This document shows positions 9,975-20,095 of a stretch of DNA of 64,000 nucleotides, piece by piece. The notes beneath the pieces are model-generated. The model did no database searches. It saw only the letters and a list, made by a program, of their open reading frames with translations, and was not told the DNA's origin. The stretch is from positions 28,541,934 through 28,605,933 of the forward strand of contig OX621252.1 of the NCBI GenBank assembly GCA_951640165.1. The letters run 5' to 3'. The position numbers and the translations under genes were made by a program. Each line of letters opens with the position of its first letter. Position 1 is the stretch's first letter. Source of the DNA: Pseudoips prasinana (Eukaryota; Arthropoda; Insecta; Lepidoptera; Nolidae).

Positions 9975-10738
9975 GGGGCACGCCACAATCGTGGCGGTAA
10001 GACCAGTCCTAGAGGGGTGGCTTGAGAGGCGCCGCGGTGCTCTCACGTTCCGACTGACGCAGGTGCTTTCGGGGCATGGATGCTTCGGAAAGTACTTGCG
10101 TCTAATAGGTCAGGAGCAGACGCCCGAGTGTCACCATTGCGGCGACGCAGAGGACACGGTACACCATACCCTGGCTCTTTGTCCAGAGTGGGTGGAACAA
10201 CACCGTGTCTTGGTCGCAACACTCGGCGTGGGGGGCCTCTCGCTGTCGGCCATGACACGATCCATGGTCGACAGCGAGACAGCCTGGAATGCCGTTGTCT
10301 CCTTCTGCGAGGATGGCTGCGAAGGAGGCAGCGGAACGGGAACGGGAGCTCACGAGCACCCTTCCTACCCGCGTCAGGAGACCGGGACGTCGGAGTGCGC
10401 GTGTGGCGGGTCTCCGGCCACCCTAGGAGATGGCCTGCGGGTGGCAGACGGAGGGCAGTTTGCCACCTGACCAGAACAGGCCCGAGGCGGTGGCGCTCGT
10501 GTTTCGGCGCGCGCCTTTAGCGGAAGGAGAACTTGAAGTCCTTCTCGTGACGAGGCCTGCCTAGATAGAGGCGGGCCAAGACCTGTCTGGGCTGCGGCCC
10601 CGACTACAGGTACTCGAGGAACACCTTGGGTTTTAGTCGGTAAACCGAAGATTAATACCGGGAGCCCGACATACCCCGTCGCTTGCCCAGCGGCGGGGAT
10701 CCGTAACGGATTTCCCCACGTTAAAAAAAAAAAAAAAA
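9975..10738 (+). mobile_element. R1-clade LINE, 5'-truncated C-terminus and 3' UTR
   Basis: The frame at 9973-10470 contains LTFRLTQVLSGHGCFGKYL and then CHHCGDAEDTVHHTLALC, the CCHC-type zinc knuckle that closes the ORF2 protein of R1-clade non-LTR elements. This part is much more GC-rich than its surroundings. The stop is at about 10468. A GC-rich 3' UTR follows and ends in an oligo(A) run at 10722-10738. Only the end of the element is present; the endonuclease and RT core are missing. Confidence 0.8.
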
Positions 10739-10822
10739 AGGTGATAGTTATGTACTGCATTGTGACCTTGACAAGTACAAGTGTATGTTAATACCCAAGT
10801 GCTGAATAAAATTTCATTTCAT
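10739..10822 (+). repeat. Short LINE-like 3' tail shared with 7545-7633
   Basis: Second copy of the AAGTACAAGTGTATGTTAA block, with GCTGAATAAAATTTCATTTC at its end. Confidence 0.5.
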
Positions 10823-11577
10823 TATATGCTTTGCTTCGCTTAAACAGAGGTCGTTTATTCTCGGAAATCAATAAAATATACCATAATAACCTTGACAAAG
10901 CTTACGAAAACCCCAAACAAAGTAAGGACGCAACCGAAATCGTCAATTTATAAGAGGCGGTCAGTTGGTATTTTTCACTCCATTAAACTAAATCTATCGA
11001 CCCAAATCTCAGGGGAACGTCATTTAGGGACCTCTCTCTTAAATATAGATTTCCTTTGTAAGCCTATTTCTTACCACGAAGTTTTTAGAAACCCGTATTT
11101 TTGCCTGAACTTAAACAACGTGTATTGAATGAAGGTAGTCGTTCGCACAGAGTAAAATTATATGCGTACGGACTAGCTAAAACTTCATAAAAGTAAGCAA
11201 ATGGACCATACAATATGAGTTTACAGATAGCTGTTAATTAAATCTTATGATTTATTTGCTTTTTTTTTGTCAATGGCTTTTGAAGATTCTCTATTAAAAA
11301 TTATTTTGACACTGAGATAACTAAATTAGAAATAATATATTTATTTCAAAAGGATGAAACGTAATTGAAAGTGTTATTTTTCTGTTATGTCTAAGCTTTA
11401 ATAATTTTATTTAGTTATAAAAATATGTCCTATTTGACCGTGTGTTTTATTTATTACCGTATAATAATATGTGTGATGTGTGCCTGTTTTTGTTCTTTAA
11501 AAATGGTCTTATGCTTTTTCCAACAGATTTTGTAACTGGAAGTATACTTCCGAGGAACATGAATAATATTTTGAAGT
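10823..11577. other. No recognisable feature
   Basis: AT-rich, without repeats or coding evidence that I can support. Confidence 0.5.
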
Positions 11578-11714
11578 TCAGCCAGCACCTGTTCCCTACC
11601 CTAATCTGTCATATTTCCCCAATTGAAAGCGAACCTTATAATTATGTGATAAAGTTGAAAATCTATAAAAGAAATTTGACAGATCGGGATTGCTGGATGT
11701 GATGGCATCTGTAC
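11578..11714. mobile_element. Palindromic MITE (family M1)
   Basis: Left arm GCCAGCACCTGTTCCC and right arm GGATGTGATGGCATCTGTAC are degraded family M1 termini; the centre TTTCCCCAATTGAAAG is conserved. Confidence 0.7.
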
Positions 11715-11784
11715 TAAAGCCCTCCAAAATAAGAACTTTCAAAAATGTCTTGTCAAAATCAAATTTATGTTTATTTTCTTTCAG

Positions 11785-11934
11785 CAGCGACGACAGGTGT
11801 GTGTGACGTGGGAGTCGCACGAGCAGCGATTCGGCAAGCTTCGGATGTCTTCGTGCGCCGCGTCTCGCTTCGCGTTGAGGCGAAATCGTCCGCGACGACC
11901 GCGAGCGACAGACCGCGCCCCGCCGCTGTGTTAG
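11785..11934 (+). CDS. Candidate spliced terminal exon, unknown protein
   Basis: A CpG-rich island of about 170 bp stands out in AT-rich DNA. It begins right after TTATTTTCTTTCAG, a good 3' splice site ending at 11784. In the frame starting at 11785 there are 49 codons to a TAG at 11932-11934, with about two thirds G or C at third positions by hand count and many Arg residues (for example RRNRPRRPRATDR). A second frame stays open to 11954. No domain is recognisable, no partner exon was found, and a MITE lies directly upstream. It could instead be a piece of a GC-rich transposon. Confidence 0.25.
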   Translation, partial: QRRQVCVTWESHEQRFGKLRMSSCAASRFALRRNRPRRPRATDRAPPLC

Positions 11935-11954
11935 GAACTCACGCGCTCGATTAA

Positions 11955-12360
11955 TAGACGCCGTATATAATAGATGCCACGTTTCATAAATTCGAATTAT
12001 TAATATTGTATTATTCAACGTTTGAGAATTACAACGGAGTATCCACTAAAAGGAGTTTTATTTGGCGGTTAACACCTACAGGAAAAACAAACTTAGTGAG
12101 GTTGGTGCAAGGCTTTCCGATTTGCTCTTCTATTCATCAAAAATATTCCTGACTCGATTTCACACATCACACCGTCTATTACTGTGGCTTCATAAATATT
12201 TATTATATTTCACCCACTGCCCAGATTGACCTTGCACCAATGGTAGGTATCTATGTTTTATAAATATCTATAATAAATTGAAGACAGATTTTGCGTATTT
12301 CTCATTTATCTATTAAAAACTAGCTAGATTCAACACCATGCGCCGTCTCCAAATGGCAAT
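11955..12360. other. No recognisable feature
   Basis: AT-rich; no coding or repeat signal recognised. Confidence 0.45.
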
Positions 12361-12361
12361 G

Positions 12362-12485
12362 CAATAAAAATGACATAATCAATCGTTAAATCGGTTTCCA
12401 TGAGCACATGTGACGTCATAAATGGTCCGGAATCGATTGTCGACGTTGAAGCCGATTTAACGATTGATTAAGTCATTTTTAACCT
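12362..12485. mobile_element. Small MITE with 35-bp inverted repeats
   Basis: Left arm AAAATGACATAATCAATCG and right arm CGATTGATTAAGTCATTTT pair over about 35 bp with few mismatches. The centre holds TGACGTCA. No sister copy was seen in the window. Confidence 0.6.
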
Positions 12486-12487
12486 TT

Positions 12488-13014
12488 ATTTATTTGAACG
12501 CCATTTAAGAATTCGATGTTCGGTGACTTAGCCGCTAGAACCCCTGCTTATGGAATTTGAATCAGATTATTACCCATAGACAGCTGACGCAGATATGTAT
12601 ATATCTGAGGAATACAACTACTAAAATTACCATACAAAAATACCGCTCATAAATATACCGCATATCTGATAGCCTATAACTATACTAATATGAAACTACT
12701 TACTTATTTTTGTTACTTGTTGTATAAGATTTTTTATGCTTGAAGTGGTTTGCAGATATCTCATGATTTATGGATGGTCACGGTTGATTTACTAGATGTG
12801 CTCTGCGTTGTAAGGCCCCAGAAATATTTAAGCAGGTTGAACTTTAAGGACCGTGACCTAACCACTTAGCTAAGTAAAAACAACGTTCCGACCAGGTAGT
12901 TTTCGAGTACGAGTAAAAATAGACATTAAGTTTGACTAACTTAAACGCGTTAAAAGCAGAGTAAAGTAGAAAGAACTATGAAATTATTAACTGTAGGCAA
13001 AATATAAACTATTT
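12488..13014. other. No recognisable feature
   Basis: No supported gene or repeat. Confidence 0.45.
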
Positions 13015-13300
13015 TTAAAATAAATAAAATAAAAAATGCTTTTACTGACGTAGACAAAAGTGGCTGTGACATACGGACGGACAGACAGACAGACAGACAT
13101 GACGAATCTATAAGGGTTCCGTTTTTTGCCATTTGGCTACGGAACCCTAAAAAGCGCTTGTAAATAGTCAGAACATGTTTTTTGTAATATAATTATATAT
13201 ACATAATTATTTCTAGTTACATACAAATTTAGTTACACGGATTGTATGGAAAGATTTTTAAAATTTATTTTATAATTGTAATGATTGCATTTTAGTCTAA
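13015..13300 (-). mobile_element. Jockey-like LINE 3' region (family G), interrupted
   Basis: Family G 3' UTR in minus orientation. Between the GTAGAC block and AGCGCTTGTAAATAGTCAG it is interrupted at about 13063-13150 by the end of another repeat (family P), recognisable by TAAGGGTTCCGTTTTTTGCC and ACGGAACCCTAAAAA. Confidence 0.65.
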
Positions 13301-13389
13301 TTATTTAATCACACAAATCTTTATTCACATTCATCTTTGTAACAATAATAACATCACTCCAATTAATTACTTCATAGCAATCAATAGAA

Positions 13390-13620
13390 ATGCCAGTTAC
13401 TGACCAGGATTCAGTGACCACCCTTAGGGAGGAGTTCTACAAGAAATGTGATAGTGTGAAGTTGAACAGCACAATGCCACAACCACTGGTAACCCAAATA
13501 ACTCTACGTTGAGTTCTAACTTTGTCAACTAAAATCAGTGTTTCATGTGGTCACTGAGCCTATTAGAGAAGCATGTGAATGCCTTGGCACGCAATATTGA
13601 TAGCCTGGAAATGACGTTAG
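13390..13620 (+). pseudogene. Frame-broken remnant of a coiled-coil-like protein
   Basis: From ATG at 13390 the frame reads MPVTDQDSVTTLREEFYKKC, then DSVKLNSTMPQPLVTQITLR, and stops at 13510. After one or more frame changes a second stretch reads SLLEKHVNALARNIDSLEM (about 13557-13613). The amphipathic, Leu- and Glu-rich pieces look like parts of one short coiled-coil protein. No introns are visible, so a processed copy is possible. The AGAAT tail right after it belongs to the next LINE. The parent gene is not recognised. Confidence 0.4.
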
Positions 13621-13925
13621 AATAGAATAGAATATCTTTATTTGCTTTGAATGTAGGTACAAACATTAGTTGTTAAAATACATTTTGAAGAATCCTTGTA
13701 CATTCTGCCTTAATAAAGCATGAAAATTCATTTTAAACTAAAAAGACATGGATGCATTAATTTAAATTTGCTTATCATCATCTAGAAATTCTTGCAAGGT
13801 ATAATAGCATTTTTCAGCTAGCAGTGCTGAGAGGTCTTTTTTGAACCTTTCCAATGGGAGATCTTTAATGCTGTTTGGCAGTTCTCGGTCTCGTCAGTGA
13901 CGTTCTCGAATGATTTCTAAAGTGT
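13616..13925 (-). mobile_element. LINE 3' end, RT C-terminus
   Basis: The minus strand reads ELPNSIKDLPLERFKKDLSA, then LLAEKCYYTLQEFLDDDK, the kind of C-terminal helix that ends many CR1/Jockey-like RTs. The 3' side ends in an AGAAT-type simple tail at 13616-13635. Confidence 0.65.
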
Positions 13926-14230
13926 ACGGTCACAACTTCCTGCAGGCACTTTAGATGGAACCAACATCCATCCTTTTAGGGATTGCGTCTAGATCTTGGG
14001 GATAATTATTATATAAAAAGGTTTTATTTTCTTTTGTGACATACATCCGTGATTCTTGTGGTCGTTCTAGTATGTTCATGGATAATTCATTTCTTGTACA
14101 AGCTGTTAGATTCTGGAATACTGTGCAATTTTCGACAAAACATGCCCAGACTCTCCCCACATTCAATAAGCTTGATAAGGATCACTACCTGTGTTGGTAA
14201 TTTCTTACAACTGAGCATAATTTTATTATG
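13926..14230 (+). mobile_element. LINE RT C-terminus, opposite strand
   Basis: The plus strand reads FLVQAVRFWNTVQFSTKHAQ and then TLPTFNKLDKDHYLCW before a stop at about 14207. This matches the LWNxLP...AQSLxxFK ending of Jockey/Daphne-like RTs. Upstream codons are frame-broken. Confidence 0.6.
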
Positions 14231-14923
14231 AATATATTTTTGCAACATTTCCGACCGCTCAAGTGCACCTAAGTGACTTTTGTCCCTTTTTTGTTTTGAC
14301 CGTTGAGTCAAAGTCAGCCAAGTGACAAATGTCCCTTTTTTAGTCCAGTATCATGCATCGTCGCAATCTATTTATTTCTTTCTATCGCGTTACGTTTCTT
14401 CTCTTTTTCTCTTTTCTACTTGAATCTTAATACATTCCTTCATGCAAGAAATACGACAAAAGTTCCACAATAGTTCATTCGGCTTGAATAAAAAATGTCA
14501 AATGTCAGTCGTTGATTCTCGCGCGTAAGTAATCGGCGCGTTAGCATTCAAGAATTTATTTGTTGCACTCTTGTTATTATTTGGTTTACTTACAGGTCTT
14601 ATGTAGCCAAAGGTTGTCAGGAAGATATCGCTTAATGCAATAAGACCACCCGTCGTACATTATGTTCTTTAATAATAATATTATGTTCTTTATATCCAAT
14701 GCATTTTAACTGACTTCAAAAGGAGGACGTTCTCAAGTTAATTAGTATTTTTACGTATGTACACCGATACTCGCAGATTTACGTGGCTCTTCTTTAGTTT
14801 GATGCGGAAATGTTGCCATTTGGTCCCTTAAAAAGTTAACAGAGTTTGGTTTTGAATGTCATTACATTTATCAAAATTTATAATAAAAATGTAGGGTCAG
14901 TTTCAGTGATCACAGAAAACCCT
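14231..14923. other. No recognisable feature
   Basis: No supported gene or repeat. Confidence 0.45.
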
Positions 14924-15000
14924 TACAGCAGCCGACATCAGGAACAGAGTTAACGCTGCTTGGCAGAAATGGCGATCCCTAACAGGAGTACTCTGTGATC
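14924..15000 (+). mobile_element. LINE RT fragment
   Basis: A short plus-strand frame reads ADIRNRVNAAWQKWRSLTG then VLCD, a segment found just after the RT core in RTE-type elements. Nothing else of this copy remains. Confidence 0.55.
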
Positions 15001-15002
15001 TG

Positions 15003-15095
15003 TGCACGGAGACTTTCAAAAATTAAACCACTTCTGGGACCATCCATCTATAGTCTGGCAGCGCACCTACACTCTTAACCTCTCCAATCCGCTAG
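15003..15095 (-). mobile_element. 5S-derived SINE fragment
   Basis: AATTAAACCACTTCTGGGACCATC followed by TAACCTC matches, on the minus strand, the GGTTAAG ... GATGGGTGACC block of the 5S-headed SINE seen in better shape at 18112-18355; spacing is eroded. Confidence 0.5.
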
Positions 15096-15286
15096 GTATG
15101 CGTATATAAAATTAGTACCCATTAGTATTCCGGTAAAAAAATAATTGAGCTAGAAAAACATTCAAACGTATACGGTAAAACGAGGTGAATAGAAACCCAA
15201 TTCACTCCTAGTGGGACAGTACCCAAAAGAAAAATTTTGTTTATGTTTCTAATCAATTCTGAATTTCTAATCACCGCGTCTTACGG

Positions 15287-15425
15287 TACAGAAGCCAGCA
15301 CATCCAGCTACCCCAATCTGTCAAATTTCTTTTAAAGATTTTCAACTTTATCACAAAAACATAAGTTTCTCTTTCAATTGGGGAAATTTCACAGATTAGG
15401 ATAACTTGATGTGCTGGCGTCTGTA
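15287..15425. mobile_element. Palindromic MITE (family M1)
   Basis: Near-complete copy, from TACAGAAGCCAGCACATCC to GTGCTGGCGTCTGTA. Confidence 0.85.
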
Positions 15426-15546
15426 CATCATTCTAAATGTAACATTACATTAACATTTGATCGTTTAATTAAATAATTGTGAAATGACTACATATTTCCT
15501 TCGGCATGTTCGTAAGCGATACGTGCGATATAATTGTTTGTTAAGT

Positions 15547-15667
15547 TTTTTGTTAATCGTTTTCGTTTAGCTATTTGCTCATCATAATTGCAATGCCCAT
15601 TTTTTTGCATCCTTTACTTATTTTCAGGTAATGCGTATGTATTTTAGTATAATATTATCTTGAGAAT
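15547..15667. repeat. Segment duplicated at the right edge of the window
   Basis: About 120 bp (TGTTAATCGTTTTCG to ATTATCTTGAGAAT) matches 63837-63955 at roughly 90 percent by eye; the match resumes at 15911 beyond an inserted element. It matches none of the repeat families above. Confidence 0.7.
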
Positions 15668-15910
15668 CATCATCATTATGTCAGCCAAAGTACGTTCACT
15701 GCTGGACAAAAGCCTCCCCAAAGAATGGAGGGATAATATCGTATATATACCATAATCGTCATGCTTGGCAGACGGGATGGCGATCGCAGTCTGATGTTCA
15801 TTGTTCTCAGAAAAAAAAACGCTTCTCTGGTAGGTATTCCCTAGGACGATTTCTACGCCCCCACGGGATGAAATGGGGTGATGATATTCTATGCCATCAT
15901 CACATAGCAC
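15668..15910 (-). mobile_element. LINE/SINE 3' fragment (family B) with 11-bp target duplication
   Basis: Minus-strand family B copy with a CATCATCAT tail at its left. ATCTTGAGAAT stands at 15657-15667 and 15911-15921. The empty-site version is visible at 63945-63955, which confirms the insertion. Confidence 0.8.
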
Positions 15911-16091
15911 ATCTTGAGAATAATGTCAGGAAACTATCATTTTCATCATGCCCCAGACAAAGAGTATTTGTACCACAATCAAAGTTGTTAGAAAAGGGTA
16001 TGATAATGAAAATTCTGTCTTTTGTGCATTGCATACATAATATTAGGAATTATTCGTCAATTCAGTACGTGGCAAAAACTTGTCATAATCA

Positions 16092-16465
16092 CTGACTCGT
16101 TGGTCTAGCGGTAGCGTCTTCAACTACAGATTATGAGGTCCTGGGTTCAAATCCCGGGTCGAGCTAAGAAGTGATTTTGAGATTTTTCCGTAAAAAGTAA
16201 TGTCTCAGTATCAGCCCGAAGTCTGAGAGTTGGCGGTATTAGACCCCCGTGCCTCGGAGAGCACGTAAAGCCGTCAGTCCTGTAGCTGACCTCTTTTCGG
16301 TCGTGTCGCTAGTCGTCCCATTGGATGAAGAGCGTGATGGAATAGAAAGTGCACCTGTGTTTGGGCACACACTAATGCACTATAATATGTCCTGCGCAAT
16401 TGGCTAGTCTCGATTGGGACTGGCCACCGTGGCCGTAATTCGGTCGAGAGGACATTATTATCTAT
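16092..16465 (+). mobile_element. tRNA-derived SINE (family C)
   Basis: Full-length copy: head with CTCGTTGGTCTAGCGGTAGC and GGTTCAAATCCCGGG, body, and the end GGTCGAGAGGACATTATTAT. Confidence 0.85.
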
Positions 16466-16688
16466 GATATATTAAACGGTCGGTGTTAAATGACAGTAAC
16501 CGGGACTAACAAATTAACAGTCCCTCCGCAGACTCTCAGAATTCATACCACTCTAGCGGAGAAATATATAAAGACTAGATACTTATGGATGGATTAAAGT
16601 GTCTAGAAGCCTTGACTAACAAGTTAAATTTATTTGGTCACCTCAACGCCGGACAACATAGCCAACTCCCACAAGGACACTATGGATG

Positions 16689-16823
16689 TACAGACAGCAC
16701 ATCAAGCTACCCCAATCTAACGATTCTCTTTTATAGATTTTCAACTTTATCACATAAGCATAAGCTTCACTTGCAATTGGAGAAATTGGACATATTGGGT
16801 AGCTGGATGTGCTGGCGTCTGTA
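16689..16823. mobile_element. Palindromic MITE (family M1)
   Basis: TACAGACAGCACATCAAGC at the left and GTGCTGGCGTCTGTA at the right. Confidence 0.8.
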
Positions 16824-16945
16824 CATACATGTATACGCTACCACTGACACCATTATCACCCTGAGTTTGGCCACCTTGAAGGACTAATTGCCACGATATG
16901 TATGTACCACCTGGCTTATTTATTAGAGATTTGCTATAGCAATCT

Positions 16946-17485
16946 GCAGGCCCCCTACAAGATGGACCGATGATTTTGTGCGAGTCGCTGGAAACTATAA
17001 TAATAATAATAATTCCGCCGCCGGGGGAGCACCGTTTTTTACGTATTTATTTGTGTATTATTGTTTTATATATCGATTTTATAAGAATAAATATGTATTA
17101 AATATGAAAATAAATAAATAAGTTGGAATAATAATAATATCTGGGGACAATGTCACACAGATCATCCTAGCCCCAAACTAAGCGAAGCTTGTGCTTGGGT
17201 ACCAGGCGACGATATACATACTTATATAGATAGATAAATACTTATATACATAGTAAACATCCATTACTCAGAAACAAATATTCGTGCTCATCACACAAAT
17301 ATTTGCACTTACCGGGATTCGAACCCAGGACCACCAGCTACGAAGCTGGTGGCAGGAGCACTACCAACTAGGCTACGGTGACCGTCCTGCTGGATACGAA
17401 TAGCTCAAGACCGACAATTGTGGAGATCTTTGGGGGGAGGCCTTTGTCAAGCAGTGGACCTCTTTCGGCTGGTATGATGATGGGA
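16946..17485 (+). mobile_element. RTE-type LINE 3' end (family A) split by later insertions
   Basis: GCAGGCCCCCTACAAGATGG to GTCGCTGGAAAC at 16946-16997 continues at 17389 with TGCTGGATACGAATAGC. The gap holds a TAATAA-rich LINE-like tail (about 17001-17129) and a minus-strand SINE. Confidence 0.75.
17130..17385 (-). mobile_element. tRNA-derived SINE (family D) with internal foldback
   Basis: Full-length minus copy. Its tRNA-like head is rearranged: the usual CCACCAGCTTCGTAGGCAGG is replaced by CCACCAGCT-ACGA-AGCTGGTGG followed by CAGGAGC. Confidence 0.85.
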
Positions 17486-17581
17486 GCTATCCGCACACAT
17501 AGACTTTAATTCGTAACAATGTGCTGTGATGACGATTATTTGAGTGGATTTAAACACCTACATATGTGGTGATGGTGAATA

Positions 17582-18025
17582 ATAAATAAATAAAATAAAA
17601 TAAAAAAGGTTTTTATTTACGTAGACTTTAAAACAGCGCTTGTAAATAGTCAGAACATGTTCGTAGTAATATATGATTAATTTATAATTATTTCTAGGTA
17701 CATATAGATATTTAGGTACACGGATTGTAGGAAATAATTTACAATAAGATTTATTTTATACCTAACAGAAACGATATTCAGCCAACTTAAATTAAGTTAT
17801 TGTCAAGGATCATGTGTAGTTTTAATTATAGAAATTTGAAATTTTAGCTATATTTTTACTACATATTGTCTGAATGGTTCTGTCTATATTAAGGTACGAA
17901 TTAAATGTTATTATTATGGCGGACCTTGTGTTTATAACGTCAGTCGCGCTTTAATGCTACCACTGGATCCAATGCGCCCTAACTGAGAAGACCCAGCGAA
18001 TCAAACTCAGCGGGTGTCTCTCAAA
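17582..18025 (-). mobile_element. Jockey-like LINE 3' region (family G)
   Basis: One of the longer 3' UTR copies; it includes the GGACCTTGTG block and the GGATCCAATGCGCC ... GAAGACCCAGCGAA block. Confidence 0.75.
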
Positions 18026-18111
18026 TATAACCAAGACGTCCCGAAAAAATATCTACTAGAGCAGGAGCCACAGCATCCTCAAGTAGCACGTTCTGAGTCA
18101 TCATCGACATA

Positions 18112-18355
18112 TGATTTGAGGCGCTTATAGCTAGATGCTCTCACCGGTCCGTAAGTGAACGGCGAGGTTAAGCAACTAGGCTCACGGTCCGGCCATAGAT
18201 GGGTGACCGCCAAAGTGGTTTAATTTCTGAGCGTTTCCGTGCTTCGGAACGTTATACTGTCGGTCCCGGTTGTAGCCATTAGGCAACAATCGTTAAGCCA
18301 TGTCAGAGGCCTGCTGGGGCGGCTTGAATAACTCTGACACCAGTATTAAGTAAGT
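18112..18355 (+). mobile_element. 5S rRNA-derived SINE
   Basis: The head keeps 5S-like internal promoter words: CACCGGTCCG, GGTTAAGCAACTAGG and GATGGGTGACCGCC in the 5S order. The body goes on to AACTCTGACACC and ends in a TAAGTAAGTA tail. This is a SINE3-type element, not a functional 5S gene. Confidence 0.75.
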
Positions 18356-18361
18356 ATAACA

Positions 18362-18645
18362 TATTATTATCATATCTGCTGGACAAAGGCCTCCCCCAAA
18401 GATCTCCATAGTTGCCGATCTTGCGCTATTCGCATCAAGCTGTTTCCAGCGGCCCGTACAAGATCATCAGTCCATCTTGTAGGGGGCCTGCCCACGCTGC
18501 GTCTTCCGGTTCGTGGTCGCCACTCGAGAACCTTTCTGCCCCAACGGCCGTCGGTTTTACGAGCTATGTGCCCCGCCCACTGCCACTCCAGCTTTGCATT
18601 TCTGCGAGCTATGACTGTGACTTTGGTTCGCCTGCGGATTTCAAC
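18362..18645 (-). mobile_element. RTE-type LINE fragment (family A)
   Basis: The minus strand is open through EIRRRTKVTVIARRNAKLEW, QWAGHIARKTDGRWGRKVLE and [19 protein letters not shown]. The copy ends near QQI with a short ATAATA tail. Confidence 0.8.
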
Positions 18646-18829
18646 ACACGTTCGGAGTACTACAACCAAATGATGAAAAATGATGGTGCATGATTTGCGA
18701 TGGCAGAATGCTATCATCCCCACATGCACCACTGGAAGATTATTTCGAATATGACACATGACCTACAAATTTTAATAATTATTATTCAAGGACCGGTTCA
18801 TACACAATAGCACCACGGTTATTCGGTTA

Positions 18830-19142
18830 CTAGCTGTGCCCCGCGGTTTTTCTCGCGTTAAACTGTATAAATTACCACAGCTCCTCCCCCGTAGGTGATA
18901 GCGTGATAATATGTAGCCTATATCTTGACCCGGCATATAAGTAATATTCATGCAAAATTTGAAGTAAATCCATGCAGTACTTTTTGAGTTTAGCCCGGAC
19001 ATACATACAGACAAACAGACAAAAATTCTAAAAACGATATTTTAGGCTTCGATATTCGGTTTGTAGATCACAACCCAAGAATCCTTTTTAAAAATATTCA
19101 ATGTACAGTTTTGACTTTCCTACGATTTTATTATATGTTAGA
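18830..19142 (-). mobile_element. Non-autonomous Helitron (family F)
   Basis: CTAG at 18830-18833; TC start at 19141-19142. The stem is weakened (CGCGGTTTTTCTCGCG). Confidence 0.85.
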
Positions 19143-19155
19143 TTATCATATGAAA

Positions 19156-19220
19156 GAATCATACTTTCTTGTAAAACTTGACGGCAACGCACGCTCTTAA
19201 TTCCAAAGCTGATGATCTCC
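19156..19220 (+). pseudogene. Relic of an RR-2 cuticle protein exon
   Basis: The frame at 19159-19197 reads SYFLVKLDGNARS and then stops (TAA, 19198-19200). The intact gene's exon 3 reads [13 protein letters not shown], so 10 of 13 residues agree, and about 36 of 42 bases agree by hand alignment; GCTGATGA follows in both after a short gap. It stands about 1 kb upstream of the intact gene and in the same orientation. No other exon of this copy is visible. Confidence 0.6.
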
Positions 19221-19223
19221 AAG

Positions 19224-19639
19224 AGACTGTGATTTAGCTTGGCCTTTTGCTTGGGAAGCACCTTATTAAAGATAAAAAAGCACTCGGCCTCACGACAGCA
19301 TGCTAGAAAACTAATTGCATGAAATTAACATTTGAGAATGTGATTCACGTGGATCCAACAGTTGCACTTAATGATTAATTATGACATTTAGTTTCTCGAC
19401 TGTTTTTAATTAGATTGATAAATTATCTCATTATCAGATGAACAAACTGATAGATTTTTAATAATTGATAATTAAGCCTTATGGCATCCTGCTATGGTGT
19501 TTAACAGCTATTAGAACAATTAGATCAATTCTTAGAGAGAAATTCTTAATTTGTCCAAAGATCACAATACAATGTTTAGACTTGAAACCGACGTTTTGAT
19601 CCTATTAGTTATCCTTTATAAGGTTCTATCCATATTATT
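19224..19639. other. No recognisable feature
   Basis: AT-rich sequence between the RR-2 relic and a SINE; no further exon seen. Confidence 0.45.
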
Positions 19640-19644
19640 GACGA

Positions 19645-19892
19645 GCCTGTTGGCGTGGTTGGTAGATACGCTGCCTTTCACGCCGCTGATCGTGGGTTCG
19701 ATTCCCACCCGGGACAGATATTTGTGTGCATGAACACTGTTTGTCCTGAGTCTGGGTGTAAAATTTCTTTATAAGTTTACAAAAAAAAAGTAAATATTGT
19801 AGTAGGTATATCTGGTTTCCATAGTACAAGCTCTGCTTAGTTTGGGACCAGAATATGGTAAGTGAATAATGTCCCAGGATATTATTATATTA
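19645..19892 (+). mobile_element. tRNA-derived SINE (family E)
   Basis: Full-length copy: head GTTGGCGTGGTTGGTAG with B box GGTTCGATTCC, body with TTTGTGTGCATGAAC, end CCCAGGATATTATTAT. Confidence 0.85.
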
Positions 19893-20095
19893 CCTAATAG
19901 CAACTTAATCATGTCATCGCATGTGTCATAAATGCATTTATTCTATACGTTGTGGCATGAACAGTATTGACAGGTCTTAATAACATGTGTAATCTACCAT
20001 ATCGCCCTTCAAACCTGAAAAAACGTCAGTTTCACGAATTAAACTCGTTAGTTTGAAGCTAATTGATATGGATATAATTTATTATCCATTTGCAA

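Noticed and set aside
10043..10760. Several overlapping frames on both strands over the R1-type tail
   Set aside because: GC-rich DNA opens many frames; only the plus frame with the CCHC knuckle is supported.
11596..12018. 140-codon minus-strand frame across the CpG island
   Set aside because: It runs through the M1 MITE and has no splice or start support; the plus-strand exon reading is preferred.
18112..18230. Possible 5S rRNA gene
   Set aside because: Only the internal promoter words are conserved and a SINE body and tail follow.
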